A DNA stretch of 64,000 nt from Odiellus spinosus (GCA_963920705.1 OY987240.1:3602501-3666500); one strand, 5' to 3'; shown: positions 39,747 to 54,625, counted from the first letter of the stretch. Numbers and translations are program-made. The notes: generated by a model not told the origin, from the sequence alone.

Positions 39747-42700
39747 GAAAAACATCATTCGAAAAACACCATTCGAAAAAAACATTCGAAAAACATCATT
39801 CGAAAAACATCATTCGAAAAACTTCATTTGAAAAACATCATTCGAAAAACATCATTCGAAAAACAATATTCGAAAAACATTCGAAAAACATGATTCGAAA
39901 AACATGATTCGAAAAACATCATTCGAAAAAAATCATTCGAAAAACATGATTCGACTAAACATGATTCAAAAAACATGATTCGACTAAACATGATTCGAAA
40001 AACATGATTCGAAAAACTTGACTCGAAAAATATGATTCGAAAAACATCATTCGAAAAACATCATTCGAAATACATCATTCGAAAAACATAATTCGAAAAA
40101 CATGATTCGAAAAACATCATTCGTAAAACATCATTCGAAAAATATCATTCGAAGAACATGATTCGAAAAACATGATTCGAAAAACATGATTCGAAAAACA
40201 TAATTCGAAAAACATGATTCGAAAAACATGATTCGAAAAACATCATTCGAAAAACACCATTCGAAAAAAACATTCGAAAAACATCATTCGAAAAACATCA
40301 TTCGAAAAACTTCATTTGAAAAACATCATTCGAAAAACATCATTCGAAAAACAATATTCGAAAAACATTCGAAAAACATGATTCGAAAAACATGATTCGA
40401 AAAACATCATTCGAAAAACATCATTCGAAAAACATCATTCGAAAAACATCATTCGAAAAACTTGATTCGAAAAACATCATTCGAAAAACATGATTCGACT
40501 AAACATGATTCGAAAAACATGACTCGACTAAACATGATTCGAAAAACATGATTCGAAAAACTTGACTCGAAAAATATGATTCGAAAAACATCATTCGAAA
40601 AACATCATTCGAAATACATCATTCGAAAAACATAATTCGAAAAATATGATTCGAAAAACATCATTCGAAAAACATCATTCGAAAAACATGATTAGAAAAA
40701 CATGATTCGAAAAACATGATTCGACTAAACATGATTCGAAAAACATGATTCGAAAAACATGATTCGAAAATCTTGACTCGAAAAATATGATTCGAAAAAC
40801 ATCATTCGAAAAACATCATTCGAAAAACATCATTCGAAAAAATTCATTCGAAAAACATCATTCGAAAAACATCATTCGAAATACATCATTCGAAAAACAT
40901 TCGAAAAACATCATTCGAAAAACATCATTCGAAAAACCTCATTCGAAAAACATCAATAAAAAAACCATCATTCGAAAAACATCATTCGAAAAACTTGATT
41001 CGAAAAACATCATTCGAAAAACATGATTCGACTAAACATGATTCAAAAAACATGATTCGACTAAACATGATTCGAAAAACATGATTCGAAAAACATGATT
41101 CGAAAAACTTGACTCGAAAAATATGATTCGAAAAACATCATTCAAAAAACATCATTCGAAATACATCATTCGAAAAACATAATTCGAAAAATATGATTCG
41201 AAAAACATCATTCGAAAAACATCATTCGAATAACATCATTCGAAAAACATGATTCGAAAAACATGATTCGAAAAACATCATTCGAAAAACATCATTCGAA
41301 AAACATCATTCGAAAAACATCATTCGAAAAAAATCATTCGAAAAACATCATTCGAAAAACATCAATCGAAAAACATCATTCGAAAAACATCATTCGAAAA
41401 ACATCGTTCGAAAAAATTCATTCGAAAAACATCATTCGAAAAACATCTTTCGAAAAACATCATTCGAAAAACATCATTCGAAAAACGTCATTCGATAAAC
41501 ATCATTCGAAAAACATCATTCGAAAAACATCATTCGAAAAACATCATTCGAAAAATATCATTCGAAAAACATCATTCGAAAAACATCATTCGATAAACAT
41601 CATTCGAAAATCATCATTCGAAAAACATCAATCGAAAAACATCATTCGAAAAACATCATTCGAAAAACATCGTTCGAAAAAATTCATTCGAAAAACATCA
41701 TTCGAAAAACATCATTCGAAATACATCATTCGAAAAACATCATTCGAAAAACATCATTCGAAAAACATCATTCGAAAAACATCATTCGAAAAACCTCATT
41801 CGAAAAACATCATTCGAAAAACATCATTCGAAAAACATCATTCGAAAAACTTGATTCGAAAAACATCATTCGAAAAACATGATTCGACTAAACATGATTC
41901 GAAAAACATGATTCGACTAAACATGATTCGAAAAACATGATTCGAAAAACATGATTCGAAAAACTTGACTCGAAAAATATGATTCGAAAAACATCATTCA
42001 AAAAACATCATTCGAAATACATCATTCGAAAAACATAATTCGAAAAATATGATTCGAAAAACATCATTCGAAAAACATGATTCGAAAAACATGATTCGAA
42101 AAACATCATTCGAAAAACATCATTCGAAAAACATCATTCGAAAAACATCATTCGAAAAACATCATTCGAAAAACATCATTCGAAAAACATCAATCGAAAA
42201 ACATCATTCGAAAAACATCATTCGAAAAACATCATTCGAAAAAATACATTCGAAAAACATCATTCGAAAAACATCATTCGAAATACATCATTCGAAAAAC
42301 ATTATTCGAAAAACATCATTCGAAAAACATCATTCGAAAAACATCATTCGAAAAACTTTATTCGAAAAACATCATTCGAAAAACATCATTCGAAAAACAT
42401 CATTCGAAAAACATCATTCGAAAAACATCATTCGAAAAACATCATTCGAAAAACATCATTCGAAAAACATCATTCGAAAAACATGATTCGAAAAACATGA
42501 TTCGAAAAAAATGATTCGAAAAACATTATTCAAAAAACATCATTCGAAAAACATCATCCGAAAAACATCATTCGAAAAACATCATTCGAAAAACATCTTT
42601 CGAAAAACATCAATCGAAAAACATCATTCGAAAAACATCATTCGAAAAAATTCATTCGAAAAACATCATTCGAAAAACATCATTCGAAATACATCATTCG

Positions 42701-44460
42701 AAAAACATTCGAAAAACATCATTCGAAAAACAACATTCGAAAAACATCATTCGAAAAACCTCATTCGAAAAACATCATTTGAAAAACATCATTCGAAAAA
42801 CATCATTCGAAAAACTTGATTCGAAAAACATCATTCGAAAAACATGATTCGACTAAACATGATTCGAAAAACATGATTCGACTAAACATGATTAGAAATC
42901 ATGATTCGAAAAACATGATTCGAAAAACATGATTCGAAAAACTTGACTCGAAAAATATGATTCGAAAAACATCATTCAAAAAACATCATTCGAAATACAT
43001 CATTCGAAAAACATAATTCGAAAAATATGATTCGAAAAACATCATTCGAAAAACATCATTCGAATAACATCATTCGAAAAACATGATACGAAAAACATCA
43101 TTCGAAAAACATCATTCGAAAAACATCATTCGAAAAACATCATTCGAAAAACATCATTCGAAAAACATCATTCGAAAAACATCAATCAAAAAACATCATT
43201 CGAAAAACCTCATTCGAAAAACATCATTCGAAAAAATTCATTCAAAAAACATCATTCGAAAAACATCTTTCGAAATACATCATTCGAAAAACATTATTCG
43301 AAAAACATGATTCGAAAAACATCATTCGAAAAACATCATTCGAAAAACATCATTCGAAAAACATCATTCGAAAAACATCATTCGAAAAACATCATTCGAA
43401 AAACATCATTCGAAAAACTTGATTCGAAAAACATCATTCGAAAAACATCATTCGAAAAACATCTTTCGAAAAACATCATTCGAAAAACATCATTCGAAAT
43501 ACATCATTCGAAAAACATTATTCGAAAAACATGATTCGAAAAACATCATTCGAAAAACATCATTCGAAAAACATCATTCGAAAAACATCATTCGAAAACC
43601 ATCATTCGAAAAACATCATTCGAAAAACATCATTCGAAAAACATCATTCGAAAAACATCATTCGAAAAACATCATTCGAAAAACATGATTCGAAAAACAT
43701 CATCCGAAAAACATCATTCGAAAAACATCATTCGAAAAACATCTTTCGAAAAACATCAATCGAAAAACATCATTCGAAAAACATCATTCGAAAAAAATTC
43801 ATTCGAAAAACATCTTTCGAAAAACATCATTCGAAATACATCATTCGAAAAACATTCGAAAAACATCATTCGAAAAACAACATTCGAAAAACACCATTCG
43901 AAAAACATGATTCGAAAAACATCATTCGAAAAACATCATTCGAAAAAATACATTCGAAAAACATCATTTGAAAAACATCATTCGAAATACATCATTCGAA
44001 AAACATTATTCGAAAAACATCATTCGAAAAACATCATTCGAAAAACATCATTCGAAAAACATCATTCGAAAAACATCATTCGAAAAACATCATTCGAAAA
44101 ACATCATTCGAAAAACATCATTCGAAAAACATCATTCGAAAAACATGATTCGAAAAAAATGATTCGAAAAACATTATTCAAAAAACATCATTCGAAAAAC
44201 ATCATCCGAAAAACATCATTCGAAAAACCTCATTCGAAAAACATCATTCGAAAAACATCATTCGAAAAACATCATTCGAAAAACATCATCCGAAAAACAT
44301 CATTCGAAAAACATCATTCGAAAAACATCTTTCGAAAAACATCAATCGAAAAACATCATTCGAAAAACATCATTCGAAAAAATTCATTCGAAAAACATCA
44401 TTCGAAAAACATCATTCGAAATACATCATTCGAAAAACATTCGAAAAACATTATTCGAAA
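39747..44460. repeat. 5.3-5.5-kb higher-order repeat, copy 2
   Basis: All the rare markers of copy 1 are present in order: CACCATTCG near 39764, the AATAAAAAAAC site near 40955, CATCGTTCG near 41402, ACTTTATTCG near 42355, TTAGAAATCATG near 42892 and CATCATCCG near 43697. The 210-bp change lies at about 43285-43540, where this copy has one CATCATTCGAAATAC fewer but gains a run containing an L-type and CATCTTTCG. Copy-specific single-base changes are few by eye. Confidence 0.86.
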
Positions 44461-44509
44461 AACATCATTCGAAAAACCTCATTCGAAAAACATCATTTGA
44501 AAAACATCA

Positions 44510-46628
44510 TTCGAAAAACATCATTCGAAAAACTTGATTCGAAAAACATCATTCGAAAAACATGATTCGACTAAACATGATTCGAAAAACATGATTCGAC
44601 TAAACATGATTAGAAATCATGATTCGAAAAACATGATTCGAAAAACATGATTCGAAAAACTTGACTCGAAAAATATGATTCGAAAAACATCATTCAAAAA
44701 ACATCATTCGAAATACATCATTCGAAAAACATAATTCGAAAAATATGATTCGAAAAACATCATTCGAAAAACATCATTCGAATAACATCATTCGAAAAAC
44801 ATGATACGAAAAACATCATTCGAAAAACATCATTCGAAAAACATCATTCGAAAAACATCATTCGAAAAACATCATTCGAAAAACATCATTCGAAAAACAT
44901 CATTCGAAAAACATCAATCGAAAAACATCATTCGAAAAACCTCATTCGAAAAACATCATTCGAAAAAATTCATTCAAAAAACATCATTCGAAAAACATCT
45001 TTCGAAATACATCATTCGAAAAACATTATTCGAAAAACATGATTCGAAAAACATGATTCGAAAAACATCATTCGAAAAACATCATTCGAAAAACATCATT
45101 CGAAAAACATCATTCGAAAAACATCATTCGAAAAACATCATTCGAAAAACATCATTCGAAAAACTTGATTCGAAAAACATCATTCGAAAAACATCATTCG
45201 AAAAACATCATTCGAAAAACATCTTTCGAAAAACATCATTCGAAAAACATCATTCGAAATACATCATTCGAAAAACATTATTCGAAAAACATGATTCGAA
45301 AAACATCATTCGAAAAACCTCATTCGAAAAACATCATTCGAAAAAATTCATTCAAAAAACATCATTCGAAAAACATCTTTCGAAATACATCATTCGAAAA
45401 ACATTATTCGAAAAACATGATTCGAAAAACATCATTCGAAAAACATCATTCGAAAAACATCATTCGAAAAACATCATTCGAAAAACATCATTCGAAAAAC
45501 ATCATTCGAAAAACATCATTCGAAAAACTTGATTCGAAAAACATCATTCGAAAAACATCATTCGAAAAACATCTTTCGAAAAACATCATTCGAAAAACAT
45601 CATTCGAAATACATCATTCGAAAAACATTATTCGAAAAACATGATTCGAAAAACATCATTCGAAAAACATCATTCGAAAAACATCATTCGAAAAACATGA
45701 TTCGAAAACCATCATTCGAAAAACATCATTCGAAAAACATCATTCGAAAAACATCATTCGAAAAACATGATTCGAAAAACATCATCCGAAAAACATCATT
45801 CGAAAAACATCATTCGAAAAACATCTTTCGAAAAACATCAATCGAAAAACATCATTCGAAAAACATCATTCGAAAAAAATTCATTCGAAAAACATCTTTC
45901 GAAAAACATCATTCGAAATACATCATTCGAAAAACATTCGAAAAACATCATTCGAAAAACAACATTCGAAAAACATCATTCGAAAAACATGATTCGAAAA
46001 ACATCATTCGAAAAACATCATTCGAAAAAATACATTCGAAAAACATCATTCGAAAAACATCATTCGAAATACATCATTCGAAAAACATTATTCGAAAAAC
46101 ATCATTCGAAAAACATCATTCGAAAAACATCATTCGAAAAACATCATTCGAAAAACATCATTCGAAAAACATCATTCGAAAAACATCATTCGAAAAACAT
46201 CATTCGAAAAACATGATTCGAAAAACATGATTCGAAAAAAATGATTCGAAAAACATTATTCAAAAAACATCATTCGAAAAACATCATCCGAAAAACATCA
46301 TTCGAAAAACCTCATTCGAAAAACATCATTCGAAAAACATCATTCGAAAAACATCATTCGAAAAACATCATCCGAAAAACATCATTCGAAAAACATCATT
46401 CGAAAAACATCTTTCGAAAAACATCAATCGAAAAACATCATTCGAAAAACATCATTCGAAAAAATTCATTCGAAAAACATCATTCGAAAAACATCATTCG
46501 AAATACATCATTCGAAAAACATTCGAAAAACATCATTCGAAAAACAACATTCGAAAAACATCATTCGAAAAACCTCATTCGAAAAACATCATTTGAAAAA
46601 CATCATTCGAAAAACATCATTCGAAAAA
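44510..46628. repeat. Rearranged third copy of the domain E unit
   Basis: The segment 42820-43280 recurs at 44538-45030 (offset 1,718 bp, with TTAGAAATCATG near 44610), and 43685-44440 recurs at 45767-46530 (offset 2,082 bp). Between them, the CATTATTCG, G-type, T-run, L-type, CATCTTTCG series is present twice (about 45020-45290 and 45405-45650). The copy therefore has an internal duplication. Confidence 0.78.
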
Positions 46629-47553
46629 CTTGATTCGAAAAACATCATTCGAAAAACATGATTCGACTAAACATGATTCGAAAAACATGATTCGACTAAA
46701 CATGATTAGAAATCATGATTCGAAAAACATGATTCGAAAAACATGATTCGAAAAACTTGACTCGAAAAATATGAATTGAAAAACATCATTCAAAAAACAT
46801 CATTCGAAATACATCATTCGAAAAACATAATTCGAAAAATATGATTCGAAAAACATCATTCGAAAAACATCATTCGAATAACATCATTCGAAAAACATGA
46901 TACGAAAAACATCATTCGAAAAACATCATTCGAAAAACATCATTCGAAAAACATCATTCGAAAAACATCAATCGAAAAACATCATTCGAAAAACCTCATT
47001 CGAAAAACATCATTCGAAAAAATTCATTCAAAAAACATCATTCGAAAAACATCTTTCGAAATACATCATTCGAAAAACATTATTCGAAAAACATGATTCG
47101 AAAAACATCATTCGAAAAACATCATTCGAAAAACATCATTCGAAAAACATCATTCGAAAAACATCATTCGAAAAACATCATTCGAAAAACATCATTCGAA
47201 AAACTTGATTCGAAAAACATCATTCGAAAAACATCATTCGAAAAACATCTTTCGAAAAACATCATTCGAAAAACATCATTCGAAATACATCATTCGAAAA
47301 ACATTATTCGAAAAACATCATTCGAAAAACATCATTCGAAAAACATCATTCGAAAAACATCATTCGAAAAACATGATTCGAAAACCATCATTCGAAAAAC
47401 ATCATTCGAAAAACATCATTCGAAAAACATCATTCGAAAAACATGATTCGAAAAACATCATCCGAAAAACATCATTCGAAAAACATCATTCGAAAAACAT
47501 CTTTCGAAAAACATCAATCGAAAAACATCATTCGAAAAACATCATTCGAAAAA
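46629..47553. repeat. 925-bp tandem duplication, copy 1
   Basis: The copies are offset by exactly 925 bp. Both carry TATGAATTG (here near 46770), a variant I see nowhere else in the window, plus TTAGAAATCATG near 46706 and CATCATCCG near 47458. The shared private variant makes this one of the youngest visible duplications. Confidence 0.88.
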
Positions 47554-48470
47554 CTTGATTCGAAAAACATCATTCGAAAAACATGATTCGACTAAACATG
47601 ATTCGAAAAACATGATTCGACTAAACATGATTAGAAATCATGATTCGAAAAACATGATTCGAAAAACATGATTCGAAAAACTTGACTCGAAAAATATGAA
47701 TTGAAAAACATCATTCAAAAAACATCATTCGAAATACATCATTCGAAAAACATAATTCGAAAAATATGATTCGAAAAACATCATTCGAAAAACATCATTC
47801 GAATAACATCATTCGAAAAACATGATACGAAAAACATCATTCGAAAAACATCATTCGAAAAACATCATTCGAAAAACATCATTCGAAAAACATCAATCGA
47901 AAAACATCATTCGAAAAACCTCATTCGAAAAACATCATTCGAAAAAATTCATTCAAAAAACATCATTCGAAAAACATCTTTCGAAATACATCATTCGAAA
48001 AACATTATTCGAAAAACATGATTCGAAAAACATCATTCGAAAAACATCATTCGAAAAACATCATTCGAAAAACATCATTCGAAAAACATCATTCGAAAAA
48101 CATCATTCGAAAAACATCATTCGAAAAACTTGATTCGAAAAACATCATTCGAAAAACATCATTCGAAAAACATCTTTCGAAAAACATCATTCGAAAAACA
48201 TCATTCGAAATACATCATTCGAAAAACATTATTCGAAAAACATCATTCGAAAAACATCATTCGAAAAACATCATTCGAAAAACATCATTCGAAAAACATG
48301 ATTCGAAAACCATCATTCGAAAAACATCATTCGAAAAACATCATTCGAAAAACATCATTCGAAAAACATGATTCGAAAAACATCATCCGAAAAACATCAT
48401 TCGAAAAACATCATTCGAAAAACATCTTTCGAAAAACATCAATCGAAAAACATCATTCGAAAAACATCAT
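47554..48470. repeat. 925-bp tandem duplication, copy 2
   Basis: This directly follows copy 1, with TATGAATTG near 47695, TTAGAAATCATG near 47631 and CATCATCCG near 48383. I found no difference from copy 1 by eye. It ends where an AAATTCATTCG monomer replaces the L-type that begins each copy. Confidence 0.87.
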
Positions 48471-48638
48471 TCGAAAAAAATTCATTCGAAAAACATCTTT
48501 CGAAAAACATCATTCGAAATACATCATTCGAAAAACATTCGAAAAACATCATTCGAAAAACAACATTCGAAAAACATCATTCGAAAAACCTCATTCGAAA
48601 AACATCATTTGAAAAACATCATTCGAAAAACATCATTC

Positions 48639-50639
48639 GAAACACTTGATTCGAAAAACATCATTAGAAAAACATGATTCGACTAAACATGATTCGAAAA
48701 ACATGATTCGACTAAACATGATTCGAAAATCATGATTCGAAAAACATGATTCGAAAAACATGATTCGAAAAACATGATTCGAAAAACTTGACTCGAAAAA
48801 TATGATTCGAAAAACATCATTCAAAAAACATCATTCGAAATACATCATTCGAAAAACATAATTCGAAAAATATGATTCGAAAAACATCATTCGAAAAACA
48901 TCATTCGAATAACATCATTCGAAAAACATGATTCGAAAAACATCATTCGAAAAACATCATTCGAAAAACATCATTCGAAAAACATCATTCGAAAAACATC
49001 ATTCGAAAAACATCAATCGAAAAACATCATTCGAAAAACATCATTCGAAAAACATCATTCGAAAAAATTCATTCGAAAAACATCATTCGAAAAACATCAT
49101 TCGAAAAACATCATTCGAAAAACATCATTCGAAAAACATTATTCGAAAAACATCATTCGAAAATCATCATTCGAAAAACATCATTCGAAAAACATCATTC
49201 GAAAAACATCATTCGAAAATCATCATTCGAAAAACATCATTCGAAAAACATCAATCGAAAACATCATTCGAAAAACATCATTCGAAAAACATCGTTCGAA
49301 AAAATTCATTCGAAAAACATCATTCGAAAAACATCATTCGAAATACATCATTCGAAAAACATTCGAAAAACATCATTCGAAAAACATCATTCGAAAATCT
49401 TCATTCGAAAAACATCATTCGAAAAACTTGATTCGAAAAACATCATTCGAAAAACATGATTCGACTAAACATGATTCGAAAAACATGATTCGACTAAACA
49501 AGATTCGAAAAACATGATTCGAAAAACATGATTCGAAAAACTTGACTCGAAAAATATGCTTCGAAAAACATCATTCAAAAAACATCATTCGAAATACATC
49601 ATTCGAAAAACATAATTCGAAAAATATGATTCGAAAAACATCATTCGAAAAACATGATTCGAAAAACATGATCGGAAAAACATGATTCGAAAAACATCAT
49701 TAGAAAAACATCATTCGAAAAACATCATTCGAAAAACGTCATTCGAAAAACGTCATTCGAAAAACATCATTCGAAAAACATCATTCGAAAAACATCAATC
49801 GAAAAACATCATTCGAAAAACATCATTCGAAAAACATCATTCGAAAAAATTCATTCGAAAAACATCATTCGAAAAACATCATTCGAAATACATCAATCGA
49901 AAAACATCATTCGAAAAACCTCATTCGAAAAACATCATTCGAAAAAATTCATTCAAAAAACATCATTCGAAAAACATCTTTCGAAATACATCATTCGAAA
50001 AACCATTATTCGAAAAACATGATTCGAAAAACATCATTCGAAAAACATCATTCGAAAAACATCATTCGAAAAACATCATTCGAAAAACATCATTCGAAAA
50101 ACATCATTCGAAAAACATCATTCGAAAAACTTGATTCGAAAAACATCATTCGAAAAACATCATTCGAAAAACATCTTTCGAAAAACATCATTCGAAAAAC
50201 ATCATTCGAAATACATCATTCGAAAAACATTATTCGAAAAACATGATTCGAAAAACATCATTCGAAAAACATCATTCGAAAAACATCATTCGAAAAACAT
50301 GATTCGAAAACCATCATTCGAAAAACATCATTCGAAAAACATCATTCGAAAAACATCATTCGAAAAACATGATTCGAAAAACATCATCCGAAAAACATCA
50401 TTCGAAAAACATCATTCGAAAAACATCTTTCGAAAAACATCAATCGAAAAACATCATTCGAAAAACATCATTCGAAAAAAATTCATTCGAAAAACATCTT
50501 TCGAAAAACATCATTCGAAATACATCATTCGAAAAACATTCGAAAAACATCATTCGAAAAACAACATTCGAAAAACATCATTCGAAAAACCTCATTCGAA
50601 AAACATCATTTGAAAAACATCATTCGAAAAACATCATTC
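48639..50639. repeat. Domain F higher-order unit 1, 2,001 bp
   Basis: Units from here on begin at a GAAACACTTGATTCG junction followed by CATCATTAG and an ACTAAA pair. This unit has a type-1 half (AATCATGATT palindrome at 48728-48737) and a type-2 half (CAAGATTCG near 49498, TATGCTTCG near 49556, GATCGG near 49673). A pair of CGTCATTCG monomers near 49738 and a 15-bp ACCATTATTCG monomer near 50002 are private to it. Confidence 0.83.
48728..48737. repeat. 10-bp perfect palindrome AATCATGATT, one per type-1 half
   Basis: A CATGATTCG monomer preceded by TTCGAAAATC (an A-tract base changed to T) creates AATCATGATT, which equals its own reverse complement. It is found near 50729, 52744, 56646, 57486, 58224, 59075, 61289, 62041 and 62886, and in the older TTAGAAATCATG form near 37575, 42892, 44610, 46706 and 47631. 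The site near 54715 is broken by GATGCG. No function is known to me. Confidence 0.8.
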
Positions 50640-52653
50640 GAAACACTTGATTCGAAAAACATCATTAGAAAAACATGATTCGACTAAACATGATTCGAAA
50701 AACATGATTCGACTAAACATGATTCGAAAATCATGATTCGAAAAACATGATTCGAAAAACATGATTCGAAAAACATGATTCGAAAAACTTGACTCGAAAA
50801 ATATGATTCGAAAAACATCATTCAAAAAACATCATTCGAAATACATCATTCGAAAAACATAATTCGAAAAATATGATTCGAAAAACATCATTCGAAAAAC
50901 ATCATTCGAATAACATCATTCGAAAAACATCATTCGAAAAACATCATTCGAAAAACATCATTCGAAAAACATCATTCGAAAAACATCATTCGAAAAACAT
51001 CATTCGAAAAACATCAATCGAAAAACATCATTCGAAAAACATCATTCGAAAAACATCATTCGAAAAAATTCATTCGAAAAACATCATTCGAAAAACATCA
51101 TTCGAAAAACATCATTCGAAAAACATCATTCGAAAAACATTATTCGAAAAAGATCATTCGAAAATCATCATTCGAAAAACATCATTCGAAAAACATCATT
51201 CGAAAAACATCATTCGAAAATCATCATTCGAAAAACATCATTCGAAAAACATCAATCGAAAACATCATTCGAAAAACATCATTCGAAAAACATCGTTCGA
51301 AAAAATTCATTCGAAAAACATCATTCGAAAAACATCATTCGAAATACATCATTCGAAAAACATTCGAAAAACATCATTCGAAAAACATCATTCGAAAATC
51401 TTCATTCGAAAAACATCATTCGAAAAACTTGATTCGAAAAACATCATTCGAAAAACATGATTCGACTAAACATGATTCGAAAAACATGATTCGACTAAAC
51501 AAGATTCGAAAAACATGATTCGAAAAACATGATTCGAAAAACTTGACTCGAAAAATATGCTTCGAAAAACATCATTCAAAAAACATCATTCGAAATACAT
51601 CATTCGAAAAACATAATTCGAAAAATATGATTCGAAAAACATCATTCGAAAAACATGATTCGAAAAACATGATCGGAAAAACATGATTCGAAAAACATCA
51701 TTAGAAAAACATCATTCGAAAAACATCATTCGAAAAACCTCATTCGAAAAACATCATTCGAAAAAATTCATTCAAAAAACATCATTCGAAAAACATCTTT
51801 CGAAATACATCATTCGAAAAACATTATTCGAAAAACATGATTCGAAAAACATCATTCGAAAAACATCATTCGAAAAACATCATTCGAAAAACATCATTCG
51901 AAAAACATCATTCGAAAAACATCATTCGAAAAACATCATTCGAAAAACTTGATTCGAAAAACATCATTCGAAAAACATCATTCGAAAAACATCTTTCGAA
52001 AAACATCATTCGAAAAACATCATTCGAAATACATCATTCGAAAAACATTATTCGAAAAACATGATTCGAAAAACATCATTCGAAAAACATCATTCGAAAA
52101 ACATCATTCGAAAAACATGATTCGAAAAACATCATTCGAAAAACATCATTCGAAAAACATCATTAGAAAAACATGATTCGAAAAACATCATTCGAAAAAC
52201 ATCATTCGAAAAACATGATTCGAAAAACATGATTCGAAAAACATCATTCGAAAAACATCAATCGAAAAACTTGATTCGAAAAACTTGATTCGAAAAACAT
52301 CATTCGAAAAACATGATTCGAAAACCATCATTCGAAAAACATCATTCGAAAAACATCATTCGAAAAACATCATTCGAGAAACATGATTCGAAAAACATCA
52401 TCCGAAAAACATCATTCGAAAAACATCATTCGAAAAACATCTTTCGAAAAACATCAATCGAAAAACATCATTCGAAAAACATCATTCGAAAAAAATTCAT
52501 TCGAAAAACATCTTTCGAAAAACATCATTCGAAATACATCATTCGAAAAACATTCGAAAAACATCATTCGAAAAACAACATTCGAAAAACATCATTCGAA
52601 AAACCTCATTCGAAAAACATCATTTGAAAAACATCATTCGAAAAACATCATTC
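50640..52653. repeat. Domain F higher-order unit 2, 2,014 bp
   Basis: This has the same junction and both half types (AATCATGATT near 50729, TATGCTTCG near 51557, GATCGG near 51672). A GATCATTCG monomer near 51150, otherwise typical of domain C, is found here. At 52214-52320 it holds a G, G, T, A, L, L, T, G series of the domain A kind. Confidence 0.82.
52214..52320. repeat. Domain A-like module inside domain F
   Basis: The series CATGATTCG twice, T, A, CTTGATTCG twice, T, G has the same order as the module near 1415-1525 in domain A. It recurs at 56047-56153 and 60395-60500 in domain F. L-type doublets are otherwise rare after 26 kb (one pair of sites near 27395 and 27625). Confidence 0.8.
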
Positions 52654-54625
52654 GAAACACTTGATTCGAAAAACATCATTAGAAAAACATGATTCGACTT
52701 AACATGATTCGAAAAATATGATTCGACTAAACATGATTCGAAAATCATGATTCGAAAAACATGATTCGAAAAACATGATTCGAAAAACATGATTCGAAAA
52801 ACTTGACTCGAAAAATATGATTCGAAAAACATCATTCAAAAAACATCATTCGAAATACATCATTCGAAAAACATAATTCGAAAAATATGATTCGAAAAAC
52901 ATCATTCGAAAAACATCATTCGAATAACATCATTCGAAAAACATGATTCGAAAAACATCATTCGAAAAACATCATTCGAAAAACATCATTCGAAAAACAT
53001 CATTCGAAAAACATCATTCGAAAAACATCAATCGAAAAACATCATTCGAAAAACATCATTCGAAAAACATCATTCGAAAAAATTCATTCGAAAAACATCA
53101 TTCGAAAAACATCATTCGAAAAACATCATTCGAAAAACATCATTCGAAAAACATTATTCGAAAAACATCATTCGAAAATCATCATTCGAAAAACATCATT
53201 CGAAAAACATCATTCGAAAAACATCATTCGAAAATCATCATTCGAAAAACATCATTCGAAAAACATCAATCGAAAACATCATTCGAAAAACATCATTCGA
53301 AAAACATCGTTCGAAAAAATTCATTCGAAAAACATCATTCGAAAAACATCATTCGAAATACATCATTCGAAAAACATTCGAAAAACATCATTCGAAAAAC
53401 ATCATTCGAAAATCTTCATTCGAAAAACATCATTCGAAAAACTTGATTCGAAAAACATCATTCGAAAAACATGATTCGACTAAACATGATTCGAAAAACA
53501 TGATTCGACTAAACAAGATTCGAAAAACATGATTCGAAAAACATGATTCGAAAAACTTGACTCGAAAAATATGCTTCGAAAAACATCATTCAAAAAACAT
53601 CATTCGAAATACATCATTCGAAAAACATAATTCGAAAAATATGATTCGAAAAACATCATTCGAAAAACATGATTCGAAAAACATGATCGGAAAAACATGA
53701 TTCGAAAAACATCATTAGAAAAACATCATTCGAAAAACATCATTCGAAAAACGTCATTCGAAAAACATCATTCGAAAAACATCATTCGAAAAACATCAAT
53801 CGAAAAACATCATTCGAAAAACATCATTCGAAAAACATCATTCGAAAAAATTCATTCGAAAAACATCATTCGAAAAACATCATTCGAAATACATCAATCG
53901 AAAAACATCATTCGAAAAACCTCATTCGAAAAACATCATTCGAAAAAATTCATTCAAAAAACATCATTCGAAAAACATCTTTCGAAATACATCATTCGAA
54001 AAACATTATTCGAAAAACATGATTCGAAAAACATCATTCGAAAAACATCATTCGAAAAACATCATTCGAAAAACATCATTCGAAAAACATCATTCGAAAA
54101 ACATCATTCGAAAAACATCATTCGAAAAACTTGATTCGAAAAACATCATTCGAAAAACATCATTCGAAAAACATCTTTCGAAAAACATCATTCGAAAAAC
54201 ATCATTCGAAATACATCATTCGAAAAACATTATTCGAAAAACATGATTCGAAAAACATCATTCGAAAAACATCATTCGAAAAACATGATTCGAAAACCAT
54301 CATTCGAAAAACATCATTCGAAAAACATCATTCGAAAAACATCATTCGAAAAACATGATTCGAAAAACATCATCCGAAAAACATCATTCGAAAAACATCA
54401 TTCGAAAAACATCTTTCGAAAAACATCAATCGAAAAACATCATTCGAAAAACATCATTCGAAAAAAATTCATTCGAAAAACATCTTTCGAAAAACATCAT
54501 TCGAAATACATCATTCGAAAAACATTCGAAAAACATCATTCGAAAAACAACATTCGAAAAACATCATTCGAAAAACCTCATTCGAAAAACATCATTTGAA
54601 AAACATCATTCGAAAAACATCATTC
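52654..54625. repeat. Domain F higher-order unit 3, 1,972 bp
   Basis: This has both half types, with AATCATGATT near 52744, TATGCTTCG near 53571 and GATCGG near 53689. Private changes are GACTTAACATG near 52695 (instead of GACTAAACATG) and TATGATTCG next to it. Its 52943-53700 part repeats at an offset of 1,972 bp in the next unit and matches unit 1 at 4,015 bp. Confidence 0.83.

Larger units (their letters stand above)
34430..46628. repeat. Satellite domain E: 5.3-5.5-kb higher-order repeat
   Basis: The largest duplication in the window lies here: about 34430-38940 recurs at about 39747-44460. The domain D composite with ACTAAA and CTTGACTCG continues, mixed with long T-type runs, CATCTTTCG, CATTATTCG, TTCGAAATAC and CATCATCCG. 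A further rearranged copy occupies about 44510-46628. There is no gene. Confidence 0.85.
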
